Positions 51,076 through 59,569 of a DNA stretch of 64,000 nucleotides are shown piece by piece. Source of the DNA: an uncultured Eubacteriales bacterium (GTDB taxonomy: Bacteria > Bacillota > Clostridia > Oscillospirales > Oscillospiraceae); assembly GCA_900544295.1 (NCBI GenBank), contig UQUO01000009.1:15596-79595 (forward strand), in the 5' to 3' direction. The translations under genes were made by a program, and so were the position numbers. Positions within the stretch are counted from its first letter, which is position 1. The number at the start of each line of letters is the position of its first letter. The notes under the pieces are model-generated. The model worked only from the letters and a program-made list of their open reading frames with translations, had not been told where the DNA came from and made no database searches.

Positions 51076-51169
51076 CCTTATCAAGAGTGGCGGAGGGACC
51101 GGCCCTGTGAAGCCCGGCAACCTGCTTATGCAAGGTGCCAAATCCGGCGGTGTAAATCGGAAGATGAGG
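51076..51169 (+). promoter_or_regulatory. SAM-I riboswitch (S-box)
   Basis: The S-box core is clear. The P1 strands CCTTATC (51076-51082) and GATGAGG (51163-51169) pair, and CAAGAGTGGCGGAGGGA is the conserved P1/P2 junction. GCCCGGCAACC and AAGGTGCCAAATCC follow, the parts that build the SAM pocket and the P2 kink-turn/pseudoknot. A terminator follows, so SAM is expected to switch transcription off before the nucleotidyltransferase gene and metK. Confidence 0.93.
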
Positions 51170-51186
51170 ATGAACGCTCAGAATTC

Positions 51187-51215
51187 AAGCCCGCCGGGAA
51201 TCGGCGGGCTTTTTT
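51187..51215 (+). terminator. Riboswitch-controlled terminator
   Basis: AAGCCCGCCG - GGAAT - CGGCGGGCTT hairpin with a T-run, between the SAM-I aptamer and the first gene. Confidence 0.88.
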
Positions 51216-51230
51216 GTCGGGAGGTGCGAT

Positions 51231-51836
51231 ATGCTGAACATTGAAAGCTGGCTGCCGCTCTGGAGCCGCGCCGTGCTGGAGCGCTTCGGGGGGCGTGTGC
51301 TCTTCCTGGGCCTGCAGGGCAGCCGCGCCCGCGGCGAAGCGCGGGAAGACAGCGATATAGACACCGTCCTCGTCCTGGACCGGCTTGAAGCCTCCGACCT
51401 CGCCGCCCTGCGGGAGGCCCTCGCCCCCCTGCCGGAGCGGGGAAAGCTCTGCGGCTTCGTCTCCGGGCGGGCGGAGCTGCTGGCCTGGGAGCCGGGGGAG
51501 CTGTTTCAGTTTTACCACGACACGCGCCCCGTCCTGGGCAGCCTCGATTTCCTGCTGCCGCTCCTGAACCGCGAGGCCGCGCTCAGCAGCGTCCGCACCG
51601 GGGCCGGGGCCGTCTATCACGGCTGCGCCCACTATCTGCTCCACGGCGGAGCGCCTGAGGAGCTGGAGGCGCTGCAAAAGGCCGCCTTCTTCACCCTGCG
51701 CGCCCTGTGTTGGCTTGATACCGGCATTTTTCCCGCCTCCCGCGCCGCCCTGCCCGAAGCCGGCCGCGCCCTGCTCGCCGCCGGGCCGGAGGAGCTCTTC
51801 GCCTGGGCCGGTGAGACGCTCAAAAACGTATTCTAA
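51231..51836 (+). CDS. Nucleotidyltransferase-domain protein under SAM-riboswitch control
   Basis: A 201-residue protein. The polymerase-beta-type signature [20 protein letters not shown] (residues ~28-47) carries the GS loop and the two metal-binding Asp of DxD. The third carboxylate may be the Asp/Glu in [17 protein letters not shown], less certain. The C-terminal half is helical ([17 protein letters not shown]), as in minimal nucleotidyltransferases with an attached HEPN-like helix bundle. It sits between the SAM-I terminator and metK, 22 bases before metK, with GGGAGGTGCGAT before its ATG. Its substrate is unknown; it could modify a small molecule, an RNA or a protein linked with methionine metabolism. 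Confidence 0.75.
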   Translation: MLNIESWLPLWSRAVLERFGGRVLFLGLQGSRARGEAREDSDIDTVLVLDRLEASDLAALREALAPLPERGKLCGFVSGRAELLAWEPGELFQFYHDTRPVLGSLDFLLPLLNREAALSSVRTGAGAVYHGCAHYLLHGGAPEELEALQKAAFFTLRALCWLDTGIFPASRAALPEAGRALLAAGPEELFAWAGETLKNVF

Positions 51837-51858
51837 TTTCAAAAAGGAGATATTCGCA

Positions 51859-53046
51859 ATGGCAAACTACCTGTTCACCTCCGAATCCGTCACCGAGGGC
51901 CATCCCGACAAAGTCTGCGACCAGATATCCGACGCGGTGCTGGACGCCATACTCGAAAAAGACCCCATGGGCCACGTCGCCTGCGAGTGCACCGCCACGA
52001 CCGGCATCATCTACATCATGGGTGAAATTTCCACCAGCTGCTACGTGGACATCCCGAAAATCGCGCGCGAGGTCGTCTGCGACATCGGCTATGACGACGC
52101 CTCCTGCGGCTTCAACGGCCACACCTGCGCCGTGCTCACCGCCATCGACGAGCAGTCCGGCGACATCGCCATGGGCGTCGATAAGTCCCTCGAGCTCAAG
52201 GAGGGCCAGGCGGGCGACAGCCTGGAGAACGGCGCCGGCGACCAGGGCATGATGTTCGGCTACGCCTGCGACGAGACGCCGGAGCTCATGCCCCTGCCCA
52301 TCTCCCTGGCGCAGAAGATGGCCCGCCGCCTCGCTGAGGTGCGCAAGAGCGGCCTGCTCAGCTATCTGCGCCCGGACGGCAAGACCCAGGTCACCATCGA
52401 GTACGACGGCGAGGGCCGCCCCCTGCGCGTGGACACCGTCGTCGTCTCCACCCAGCACGACGAGGCCGTCTCCCTGGAGCAGATCCGCGCCGACATGATA
52501 GAGCACGTCATCCTGCCCACCATCCCCGCCGAGCTGAACCGTGGGGACATCAAATATTATGTCAACCCGACCGGCCGCTTTGTGAAGGGCGGCCCCGCAG
52601 CTGACTCGGGCCTCACGGGCCGCAAGATAATCGTGGACACCTACGGCGGCAGCGCTCCCCACGGCGGCGGCTGCTTCTCGGGCAAGGACCCGACGAAGGT
52701 GGACCGCAGCGCGACCTACGCGGCCCGCTGGGTGGCGAAGAACATCGTGGCCGCGGGCCTGGCGCACCGCTGCCAGGTGCAGCTGGCCTATGCCATCGGC
52801 GTGGCGACGCCGGTGAGCGTGAACGTCACGACCTTCGGCACCGGGGCCGTGCCGGACCACGTGCTGGAGAAGGCCGTGGGCGAGGTCTTTGACCTGCGTC
52901 CCTCCGCTATCATCCGCGACCTCGGCCTGCGCAGGCCCATTTACCGCAAACTCGCCGCCTACGGCCACATGGGCCGCGAGGATCTGGGCGTAGCCTGGGA
53001 GAAGACTGACCGGGCCGCCGCCCTGCGCGCCGCCTGCGGGAAGTGA
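51859..53046 (+). CDS. metK: S-adenosylmethionine synthetase MetK
   Basis: A 395-residue enzyme making SAM from methionine and ATP. Signatures are [20 protein letters not shown] (ATP- and methionine-binding His/Asp), [33 protein letters not shown] with [20 protein letters not shown], and [20 protein letters not shown]. Complete, normal length. The ATG at 51859 follows AAAAAGGAGATATTCGCA; the open frame begins 48 codons earlier inside the nucleotidyltransferase gene but without a start site. Expression is governed by the SAM-I riboswitch upstream, giving feedback by its own product. Confidence 0.97.
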   Translation: MANYLFTSESVTEGHPDKVCDQISDAVLDAILEKDPMGHVACECTATTGIIYIMGEISTSCYVDIPKIAREVVCDIGYDDASCGFNGHTCAVLTAIDEQSGDIAMGVDKSLELKEGQAGDSLENGAGDQGMMFGYACDETPELMPLPISLAQKMARRLAEVRKSGLLSYLRPDGKTQVTIEYDGEGRPLRVDTVVVSTQHDEAVSLEQIRADMIEHVILPTIPAELNRGDIKYYVNPTGRFVKGGPAADSGLTGRKIIVDTYGGSAPHGGGCFSGKDPTKVDRSATYAARWVAKNIVAAGLAHRCQVQLAYAIGVATPVSVNVTTFGTGAVPDHVLEKAVGEVFDLRPSAIIRDLGLRRPIYRKLAAYGHMGREDLGVAWEKTDRAAALRAACGK

Positions 53047-53064
53047 ACAGGAAGTAAACAGCGT

Positions 53065-53099
53065 AAACCGGCCCCCACGCCTGCGGGGGCCGGTTTTTT
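53065..53099 (+). terminator. Terminator of metK
   Basis: AAACCGGCCCCC / GGGGGCCGGTTT stem with an 8-base loop and a T-run. Confidence 0.88.
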
Positions 53100-53130
53100 A
53101 GGCTTTCACGGCGATTCTACCGACGTTCGG

Positions 53131-53159
53131 TTGCGAACACGCGCGCCGTGGGCTATGCT
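53131..53159 (+). promoter_or_regulatory. Promoter of the interrupted XRE regulator gene
   Basis: TTGCGA - 17 bases - TATGCT, 20 bases before the GTG start. A small inverted repeat TTCG-GTTG-CGAA overlaps the -35 box and could be the autoregulatory operator. Confidence 0.55.
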
Positions 53160-53178
53160 GTAGACGAGGTGAGAAGGC

Positions 53179-53325
53179 GTGTACGAACTCGACAAGAGAA
53201 AATTCGGCTCCTTCGTATCCAGCCTCCGAAAGGAAAAGGGCTGGACGCAGAAGGAGCTGGCGCAGAGGCTTTTTGTCTCCGACAAGGCGGTGAGCAAGTG
53301 GGAAACGGGCGTTTCACGCAGTTAA
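53179..53325 (+). pseudogene. XRE-family regulator, 5' fragment interrupted by the mobile element
   Basis: A GTG start at 53179 preceded by GAGGTGA gives 48 codons. The first 42 are the N-terminal helix-turn-helix of an XRE regulator: ELDKRKFGSFVSSLRKEKGW, TQKELAQRLFVSDKAVSKWE. After GAAAC (53302-53306) the frame runs into element DNA (GVSRS) and stops at 53325. The missing continuation, TGASIPDTALLIPLAEQLGV, is found at 63198 onward, so the reading frame was cut after the codon for Glu42. The fragment could still make a 48-residue truncated HTH peptide. Confidence 0.9.
53302..53319. other. Left attachment junction (attL) of the integrative element
   Basis: GAAACGGGCGTTTCACGC marks the left boundary. 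GAAAC is shared with the right junction (63195-63199). Host gene sequence lies to the left and element sequence, GGGCGTTTCAC, to the right. Confidence 0.8.
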
Positions 53326-53534
53326 AGACACGCAGCCCGCGCTTATGCAAACAAGAATATTAAGTCTCCTCATAACATACATTGGAGCTTAATTCTATGT
53401 TAACTGTTCATCGTTCGTTTTATATGCGAATCGGGAATCTGTGGGCGGCAATAAAGAGCCGTCCACAATCATTCTGTTCGTCATTTTCCTGAATCTTACT
53501 CTTGCCTTAGTTGGTGTATTATTATGCATCCAGC

Positions 53535-53563
53535 TTGACAAATGTGGATTATCCAAATATTAT
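53535..53563 (+). promoter_or_regulatory. Promoter of the pucR-type gene
   Basis: TTGACA - 17 bases - TATTAT, 35 bases before the start codon. The 272-base AT-rich stretch 53326-53597 between the element's left end and this gene holds no other feature that I can support. Confidence 0.8.
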
Positions 53564-53597
53564 ATTATCAAAGTCTTCCTGTAATGGAGGTGTATCT

Positions 53598-55193
53598 ATG
53601 GGAGTAACAGTGGAGGACTGCCTACGGCTCCCGGCGCTCAGGCAGGCGAAGCTGGCGGCGGGGGCAGGCGGGCTGAACAGGTCGGTCGCTTCCATAACAG
53701 TCCTAGAATATCCGCGCATAGATATGCTCTCCGACGCTCTTCTTGTAGGCAATGAGCTGGTCATTTCCGCGCTTGTGAGCATCAAGGACGACGTGGAGAT
53801 GCAGTGCCGTCTGCTGCAGCACCTGAGCGAAATGGGTGAGGCCGGTCTCATCCTGTATTACACCGGCGTTTTCGTCCAGGAAATTGACGACCGGCTCATT
53901 TCCACCGCCGACGGCCTCGATTTCCCGCTTATCCTCATGCCCCGAGGGCGCATGGACTTCCGCTACAGCGAGAGCATCACCGAGGTCATGGAGCTCGTCT
54001 TTGCCGACCAGAAGCGCGAGCGCTATTACACCGGCGAGATGGCCAAGCGCATTTCGCGCCTCTCGCCGCAGCTGCGCACGATGAACAGCGTGCTCAGGCT
54101 ACTGAGTGACCGCCTGCGCTGCACGCTGCTGCTCGCCGACCGCTCCTTTGCGCGCAAGGCCGCCGCGGCGTGGCCGCTCTCGAACGAGTGGGGCTACCGG
54201 CTGATTCTGGACACCCTGCGCGAGAACAAGCCCGCGGCATATTCCCCGCTCGTGATGGACTGCGAGGGACGCGGCGTGCGCGTCTGGGACTTCCCCGTGA
54301 CTGGCAAACGCAGCCAGGGGCTGCACCTTCTGGCGCTGGACGAAGAGGGCTCGCAGGAGGAGGACATGCTGCGCCAGGCGGCGGAGGTCGTGGAGCTCTT
54401 CCTGAACGTCTGGAACCGGGACGTCAACCTAGAGGGCACGGACGCGCTGGTGCACGCCATACTCAGCGACCAGCCGGAGGAGATGCGCCGCCTGGCCGGG
54501 CGCATGGGCATAGATATTGAGACCATCAACACGCTTTACGTCCTGCGGCTGAGGGCAGCGGACAACCCCGCGCTCCAGGATGCGGCGGAGCGGCTGAAGC
54601 GGTATTTGCAGGAGCACCACAAGCTGGTCGTGACCGATGTGTACAATCACGGCGTGGTGGCATTCTGCGACGACAAGCTCTTTGACGAGGCCGAGACGGA
54701 CGTGGCGGGCGACTTCGTCGGGAAGATGAAGGCGCGCGGCGTGAAGTGCGACTGCGCGGTGCTGGAGAGGATAGCCAACACCACCCAGGCCCGCGCGGGA
54801 TACATGTCCGTCGAGGAAAACATGAGCTATGCAGCGCGGCTCTGGCCGCATAAGCCGGTCTTTACCAGCGGCGAGCTGCAGTTCGCCGGGGAGTGCCGCG
54901 AGCTGCTGTCCAGGGGTGAGGACGCATACAGGCGTCCGCTGGGCTGCCTGGACGGTGTGCCGGGGCTCGCGGACGGGGAGAACCTTCTGAATATCCTCTG
55001 CACATATCTGCTGGACGCCGGCTCCAGTACGCAGCGCACAGGTGAGCTGCTTCACCTGCACCGCAACACTGTCAAGTATCATATAGGAAAGCTGCGCACT
55101 CTGCTGGCCGTGGATCTGGACACGATGCCGGAGGCCATGCAGGTGTACACCGCGGCCGCACTCTGGCGGCTGATGCACAGCGAGGACAAGTGA
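53598..55193 (+). CDS. PucR-family transcriptional regulator
   Basis: A 531-residue regulator. The N-terminal PucR domain (MGVTVEDCLRLPALRQAKLA, GLNRSVASITVLEYPRIDML) spans about 125 residues. A central GGDEF-like/CdaR region follows. The C-terminal HTH_30 DNA-binding domain is LLDAGSSTQRTGELLHLHRN with TVKYHIGKLRTLLAVDL. PucR proteins activate purine, allantoin or other nitrogen-source genes in response to a metabolite. ATG after TAATGGAGGTGTATCT; the open frame extends upstream over the promoter but has no ribosome site there. It stands upstream of the DUF917-permease-pepD genes, separated by a terminator, and is their probable activator. Confidence 0.9.
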   Translation: MGVTVEDCLRLPALRQAKLAAGAGGLNRSVASITVLEYPRIDMLSDALLVGNELVISALVSIKDDVEMQCRLLQHLSEMGEAGLILYYTGVFVQEIDDRLISTADGLDFPLILMPRGRMDFRYSESITEVMELVFADQKRERYYTGEMAKRISRLSPQLRTMNSVLRLLSDRLRCTLLLADRSFARKAAAAWPLSNEWGYRLILDTLRENKPAAYSPLVMDCEGRGVRVWDFPVTGKRSQGLHLLALDEEGSQEEDMLRQAAEVVELFLNVWNRDVNLEGTDALVHAILSDQPEEMRRLAGRMGIDIETINTLYVLRLRAADNPALQDAAERLKRYLQEHHKLVVTDVYNHGVVAFCDDKLFDEAETDVAGDFVGKMKARGVKCDCAVLERIANTTQARAGYMSVEENMSYAARLWPHKPVFTSGELQFAGECRELLSRGEDAYRRPLGCLDGVPGLADGENLLNILCTYLLDAGSSTQRTGELLHLHRNTVKYHIGKLRTLLAVDLDTMPEAMQVYTAAALWRLMHSEDK

Positions 55194-55208
55194 ACAGGTC
55201 ACCTTTGT

Positions 55209-55237
55209 CCCGGCGAACAACGTTCGTCGGGATTTTT
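55209..55237 (+). terminator. Terminator of the pucR-type gene
   Basis: CCCGGCGAAC - AAC - GTTCGTCGGG hairpin followed by ATTTTTTC. Confidence 0.85.
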
Positions 55238-55253
55238 TCGTTCCGCCGGCCGA

Positions 55254-55280
55254 TTAACGGCGGGCGCGCCTCCATGTATA
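55254..55280 (+). promoter_or_regulatory. Promoter of the DUF917-permease-pepD operon
   Basis: TTAACG followed, about 16-17 bases later, by TATAAT, roughly 63 bases before the DUF917 start codon. The weak -35 box suits an activator-dependent promoter. Confidence 0.55.
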
Positions 55281-55342
55281 ATTTAAACAGTTAAAGGTAA
55301 GTGCAAGCCCGATGTCCAAAAATTATACAGGAGGTAAGAAAC

Positions 55343-56449
55343 ATGTCAAGGATCCTCAACGAAGAACAGCTTATCGACGTCATATGGGGAGCTACCCTCA
55401 TGGGCGGAGGCGGCGGCGGAGCCATGGTGGGCGGCACCGACCTGCTCAACACCTATAAGAAGCTGCACCCGGAAAAGCCCGTCGAGCTCACGCTCATAGA
55501 GAGCGGCGAGATGGCGCCGGACGCCTACGCGGCAGTCACCGCCGGCATGGGCGCGCCGACCGTGCTCAAGAGCGTGGACTTCTCGCAGTACGCCGTCAAC
55601 GCCTTCAACACGCTCAAGGAGATGGCCGCGGAGATGGACCCGCCGCGCAAGCTGGAGTACTGCATCCCGGTCGAGCTGGGCGGCTTCAACACCTTCTGCC
55701 CCATGCTCATCTCCCTGCTCGAGGGCATCCCCTTCGTCGACTGCGACGGCGCCGGCCGCGCCGTGCCCGCCCTCGACACGCTGCTGCTGCACGTGAACGG
55801 TCTCGACACCTCGCCGCTTGCAATGGCCGACGGCAAGGACAACAAGGTCATGATAAAGCTCAAGGACCCCAAGGACGCGCCCATGGGAGAGGAGATAGGC
55901 CGCTGGATCTGCACCGCCTTCGGGCAGATTGCGGGCCTCTCCGGCTGGATGGTCACGAAGTCCGAGATTGAGGGCAGCCTGCCCTGCGGCACGGTCTCGC
56001 TCTGCGAAAAGATAGGCCGCGAGCTGCGCAAGTGCGCCGCCGAGGGCGGCGACGTCTTCGGCAACCTCGCCGCGGCGGGAGTGGACTGCAAGTTCCTCGC
56101 CAAGGGCAAGGTCGCCAAGTGCGAGAACCTCCAGCAGAAGGGCTTCGACTACGGCAAGGTATATGTGAGCGCGGACGACGGCGAGTGGATAATCTACTTC
56201 CAGAACGAGAACCTGCTCATCACCCACGACGGCAAGCCCGTCATGACCGTGCCGGACATCACCTGCTACTACGACGCCGCCACAGGTATGCCCCTCACCA
56301 ACGCGGACATCTACGAGGGCATGGAGATAGTGCTCGGCGCCATCAAGGCTCCCGACGCCTGGTGGAAGAACCCGAACATGTTCGAGATTTGGAAGCCCTT
56401 CCTCGAGAACGTCGGCTATGAGGGCGGCAACATCCCCTTCAGCAAATAA
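55343..56449 (+). CDS. DUF917-family protein (S-methyl-thiohydantoin desulfurase-like)
   Basis: A 368-residue cytoplasmic protein. The N-terminal glycine-rich motif DVIWGATLMGGGGGGAMVGG is the hallmark of DUF917, now named after S-methyl-thiohydantoin desulfurase (N- and C-terminal domains). VELGGFNTFCPMLISLLEGI, PFVDCDGAGRAVPALDT and TVPDITCYYDAATGMPLTNA are further conserved parts. Relatives often lie beside hydantoinase/oxoprolinase genes; here it lies beside an NCS1 permease, a family that includes hydantoin carriers. AGGAGGTAAGAAAC precedes the ATG. Enzymatic role is inferred from the family only. Confidence 0.82.
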   Translation: MSRILNEEQLIDVIWGATLMGGGGGGAMVGGTDLLNTYKKLHPEKPVELTLIESGEMAPDAYAAVTAGMGAPTVLKSVDFSQYAVNAFNTLKEMAAEMDPPRKLEYCIPVELGGFNTFCPMLISLLEGIPFVDCDGAGRAVPALDTLLLHVNGLDTSPLAMADGKDNKVMIKLKDPKDAPMGEEIGRWICTAFGQIAGLSGWMVTKSEIEGSLPCGTVSLCEKIGRELRKCAAEGGDVFGNLAAAGVDCKFLAKGKVAKCENLQQKGFDYGKVYVSADDGEWIIYFQNENLLITHDGKPVMTVPDITCYYDAATGMPLTNADIYEGMEIVLGAIKAPDAWWKNPNMFEIWKPFLENVGYEGGNIPFSK

Positions 56450-56544
56450 TCACACTCCTTGGACATGGCCGGGGCGCTCCCGGCCATGTCCGAATAAAGC
56501 GAAAGGAAGCGCATCAAGGGTAAGAAAAAAGAAAGGGAGATAGT

Positions 56545-57885
56545 ATGGAAGAGAACAGGAACGTTCAGACCGAAACCACAAGCGGCGACAAGGGTATGTC
56601 CCAGATCCTGCCGCACGAGAAGCGCAGCTGGTGGAGCGTCGCCTTCATCTGGATTGGCACGATGATATGCATCCCGATGCTTATGGTCGGCGGCATGTTC
56701 GGCGGCGCGCTGACGCTCGGCAACACCTTTATAGTCACGGTCATAGGCTTCGCCATCTGCTGCTTCCTGATGGTCATGGGCGGCATCATAGGCTCCGATC
56801 TGGGCCTGAACGCGACGATGACCTCGACCCGCGCCTTCGGCATGACGGGCGCGAACTTTTCAATGGCGCTGGTGGTGTTCATTGCCGAGGCCGGCTGGTT
56901 TGCCGTGCAGACCGCCACCTGCGCCCTCGCGGCCAACACGCTCATGGAGCTCTTCGGAGTCACCGTGCCCTTCTGGCTCTCCTGCGTGATATGGGGCACG
57001 ATAATGTTCATAACCGCCGTCTACGGCGTCAAGTGGATGGCATGGCTCAACTACATAGCCGTGCCTCTGCTCGTCATACTCTGCGCCTACGGCGCGATAC
57101 ACACGATAAGCGGCGTCGGCTGGGGATATATCTCAAGCGCCGTCACCGAAAACGCCATGTCCATCCCCGCGTCCATCTCGACGGTCATCGGCCTCTTCGC
57201 CCTGGGCGCGACCTGCAACAGCGACTATACGCGCTACTGCCGCACAAGGGGCGACGTCGTCAAGGGTACGCTGCTCGGCGTCCTGCCTGCGGCGGTGCTT
57301 ATGATAATGGTCGGCGCAATCATGGCCATAGGCACCGGCAACTACGACGTCACAAGCATGTTCGCCGGCCTCGGCCTGCCCTTCGTCGCCATGCTGGTGC
57401 TGATTCTCGCCACCTGGACGACGAACACCGGCAACGCCTATATGTCCGGCCTCGCGGCCTGCAAGATGTTCTCCGTTAAGGACAAATACCGCCCTCAGGT
57501 GACCATGGCCGTCGGCGTCCTGGGCGTGATACTCGCCATCATGGGCCTCGCCGACGCGCTCAACACCTATATCACCATCCTCGGCGCGGTCGTGCCGCCC
57601 ATCATGGGCATAGTCATCTGTGACTACTGGGTGTTCTGCAAGGGAAAGAAGGAGAACTGGGCCCCTCGCCGCGGCGTGAACTGGGCCGGCATAATCGCCT
57701 GGGTGCTCGGCGGCGGCATAGCCATACTCGAGACCATACCCGTGATTACCATCTTCAGCCCCGCGCTGGACGGCGTCATAATCTCCTTCGTCTCCTACCT
57801 CATATTCTACAAGCTGCTTGAGAAGACCTCCCTCGTCGGTCAGGGCGACATGACGATAGAGGAGGCCACCGCGGCGGCCAGGTAA
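56545..57885 (+). CDS. NCS1-family permease (cytosine/hydantoin/allantoin type, CodB-like)
   Basis: A 446-residue, 12-segment sodium- or proton-coupled carrier of nucleobases and related ring compounds. NCS1 landmarks are RSWWSVAFIWIGTMICIPML, GMTGANFSMALVVFIAEAGW (TM3 substrate site), VIGLFALGATCNSDYTRYCR and LATWTTNTGNAYMSGLAACK. VVPPIMGIVICDYWVFCKGK is near the end. It is closer to the CodB group than to purine permeases by its overall layout. GGGAGATAGT precedes the ATG. It lies between the DUF917 and pepD genes; pepD follows after 12 bases. Substrate unknown. Confidence 0.88.
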   Translation: MEENRNVQTETTSGDKGMSQILPHEKRSWWSVAFIWIGTMICIPMLMVGGMFGGALTLGNTFIVTVIGFAICCFLMVMGGIIGSDLGLNATMTSTRAFGMTGANFSMALVVFIAEAGWFAVQTATCALAANTLMELFGVTVPFWLSCVIWGTIMFITAVYGVKWMAWLNYIAVPLLVILCAYGAIHTISGVGWGYISSAVTENAMSIPASISTVIGLFALGATCNSDYTRYCRTRGDVVKGTLLGVLPAAVLMIMVGAIMAIGTGNYDVTSMFAGLGLPFVAMLVLILATWTTNTGNAYMSGLAACKMFSVKDKYRPQVTMAVGVLGVILAIMGLADALNTYITILGAVVPPIMGIVICDYWVFCKGKKENWAPRRGVNWAGIIAWVLGGGIAILETIPVITIFSPALDGVIISFVSYLIFYKLLEKTSLVGQGDMTIEEATAAAR

Positions 57886-57897
57886 GGAGGTCAGCAT

Positions 57898-59349
57898 ATG
57901 TCTGAAATGAAGCTCTGCGAGGCAGTGCTGGGCGAATTCCTGCCCATGACGGAGATCCCGCGCCCCTCCCACCACGAGGAGAGGATAAGCAAATACCTGC
58001 TCGATTGGGCCGTCAGCCGCGGGCTGCACGCCGAGCGCGACGAGCTGGGCGAGGTCATAATCGACAAGCCCGCCTCGCCCGGCTGCGAAAACGTGCCGAG
58101 GCTCATAATGCAGGCGCACATGGACATGGTCTGCGTCGCCGCCGAGGGCGTCAAATTCGACCCGCTGACGGACGGCGTCAAGGCGGTCCGCGAGGGCGAT
58201 ACGCTCCGCGCCGAGGGCACCAGCCTGGGTGCGGACAACGGCATCGGCGTCGCCATGGCGCTGTGCATGCTCAAGGACCCCAATCTGAAGCACGGCCCGC
58301 TGCGCGCCGTCTTCACGGTGAACGAGGAGGACGGCATGGCCAGCATCGGCCTCGCGCCGGAGTACCTCGAGGGCGACTATCTGATAAACCTCGACTGGGA
58401 GACGCTCGGCTCGCTCTGCAACTCCTGCGCCGGAGGAGACTACTTCAACTTCTACCGTGACTGCGGCTGGGAGAGCACGCCGAAGCGCTCCGTGGCCATA
58501 GAGCTGAGCCTGTCCGGCTTCCTCGGCGGGCACTCGGGCGTGGGCATCCATCTCGGGCACGCGAACGCCCTGGTCAGCGCGGCGACGGCGCTGGAGTATC
58601 TGAGGCAAAACGGTGTGGAATTCCGCGTTGCATCGTTTTCGGGCGGACAGGCCAAAAACGCCATACCGGCCTCGGCCAACGCTGTTATCACCCTCACAGT
58701 TGCGGAGGCCCAAAAAGCGATGGATCAGCTTGAAGCATTCAAAGCGGAGTTCTATGGCGGCTATCGCGATGTGGAGCCATCCGGTGTGTTCACGTTTTCG
58801 CTCGGGAGCGCGCCGGAGCGGGTGATGGGCGAGGCAGCCGGGTACTCGCTCGTCGGACTGATGTCCAGCGTACCCAACGACGTGTTTACGATGAGCCCGT
58901 TTATTCCCGGCCTCGTGGAGAGCAGCGCCAATCTTGGCGTCATATCGCTTGACGGACGTGTGAGCTTCACTGTATTTGCGCGCAGCTCAAGCGCCTACCG
59001 GGCCATGCAGACGGGCATAATCTGCCGCTCGCTTGCCAGCGCATATGGGTTCGAGCTTGATAGTGACGGCCATGTGCCGGGCTGGGCTGTTAACCCCAAC
59101 AGCGTACTGACGAAAATAGCCTGTGAACAATACAAGCGGCTGACCGGCGAGGACATGGTTGTCGAACCGGTACACGCGGGCGTTGAGTGCGGGGCATTTG
59201 CGGAGAAGAACCCCAAGCTCGATATGATAGCTATCGGTCCCACACTTATGGACGTTCATACGCCGAACGAAACATGCAACCTCCCAAGTGTCGAAATAAC
59301 AATGGAGCTACTCAGGAACATTATTCAGGCCATAGCCGACAGGGAATAA
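57898..59349 (+). CDS. pepD: Aminoacyl-histidine dipeptidase PepD (M20C)
   Basis: A 483-residue cytoplasmic metallodipeptidase that hydrolyses Xaa-His dipeptides such as carnosine and others. Metal ligands are visible in LIMQAHMDMVCVA (His, Asp), GADNGIGVAMAL (bridging Asp), FTVNEEDGMASIG (Glu pair) and LINLDWETLGS (Asp). AHAGVECGAF-like VHAGVECGAFAEKNPKLDMI holds the last His/Glu region. ATG after AAGGAGGTCAGCAT. Codon use and GC content fall from about base 58680 to the end, unlike the first half, which suggests a mosaic origin. It is the last gene of the cargo operon. Confidence 0.92.
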   Translation: MSEMKLCEAVLGEFLPMTEIPRPSHHEERISKYLLDWAVSRGLHAERDELGEVIIDKPASPGCENVPRLIMQAHMDMVCVAAEGVKFDPLTDGVKAVREGDTLRAEGTSLGADNGIGVAMALCMLKDPNLKHGPLRAVFTVNEEDGMASIGLAPEYLEGDYLINLDWETLGSLCNSCAGGDYFNFYRDCGWESTPKRSVAIELSLSGFLGGHSGVGIHLGHANALVSAATALEYLRQNGVEFRVASFSGGQAKNAIPASANAVITLTVAEAQKAMDQLEAFKAEFYGGYRDVEPSGVFTFSLGSAPERVMGEAAGYSLVGLMSSVPNDVFTMSPFIPGLVESSANLGVISLDGRVSFTVFARSSSAYRAMQTGIICRSLASAYGFELDSDGHVPGWAVNPNSVLTKIACEQYKRLTGEDMVVEPVHAGVECGAFAEKNPKLDMIAIGPTLMDVHTPNETCNLPSVEITMELLRNIIQAIADRE

Positions 59350-59396
59350 AAGATCTCCCAACTCCTCCAAACCTGCCGGTTACTTAATTATCCCAC

Positions 59397-59432
59397 CACA
59401 AAGCACCGTTATCACTGCGGTGCTTTGTGTGT
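59397..59432 (+). terminator. Terminator of the cargo operon
   Basis: CACAAAGCACCG / CGGTGCTTTGTG 12-bp stem with a loop of about eight bases, 48 bases after the pepD stop. A second stem, GCTGCCCGGCAC-TCGA-GTGCTGGGCGGC (59500-59527), lies further on. The 220-base gap 59350-59569 holds no gene that I can support. Confidence 0.75.
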
Positions 59433-59569
59433 ATGTAAATGTTCTTCTTCATCGTAAACCATGTGGTATGGCCCACCCGGAGCTTCAGCGACGCAAAGAG
59501 CTGCCCGGCACTCGAGTGCTGGGCGGCTTTCGCACATACATGACCATGTATAGAAGTGCGCCCTTCGGA

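Noticed and set aside
51715..51858. N-terminal extension of MetK
   Set aside because: It lies inside the nucleotidyltransferase gene in another frame; the ATG at 51859 has AAGGAG upstream and gives the normal MetK start.
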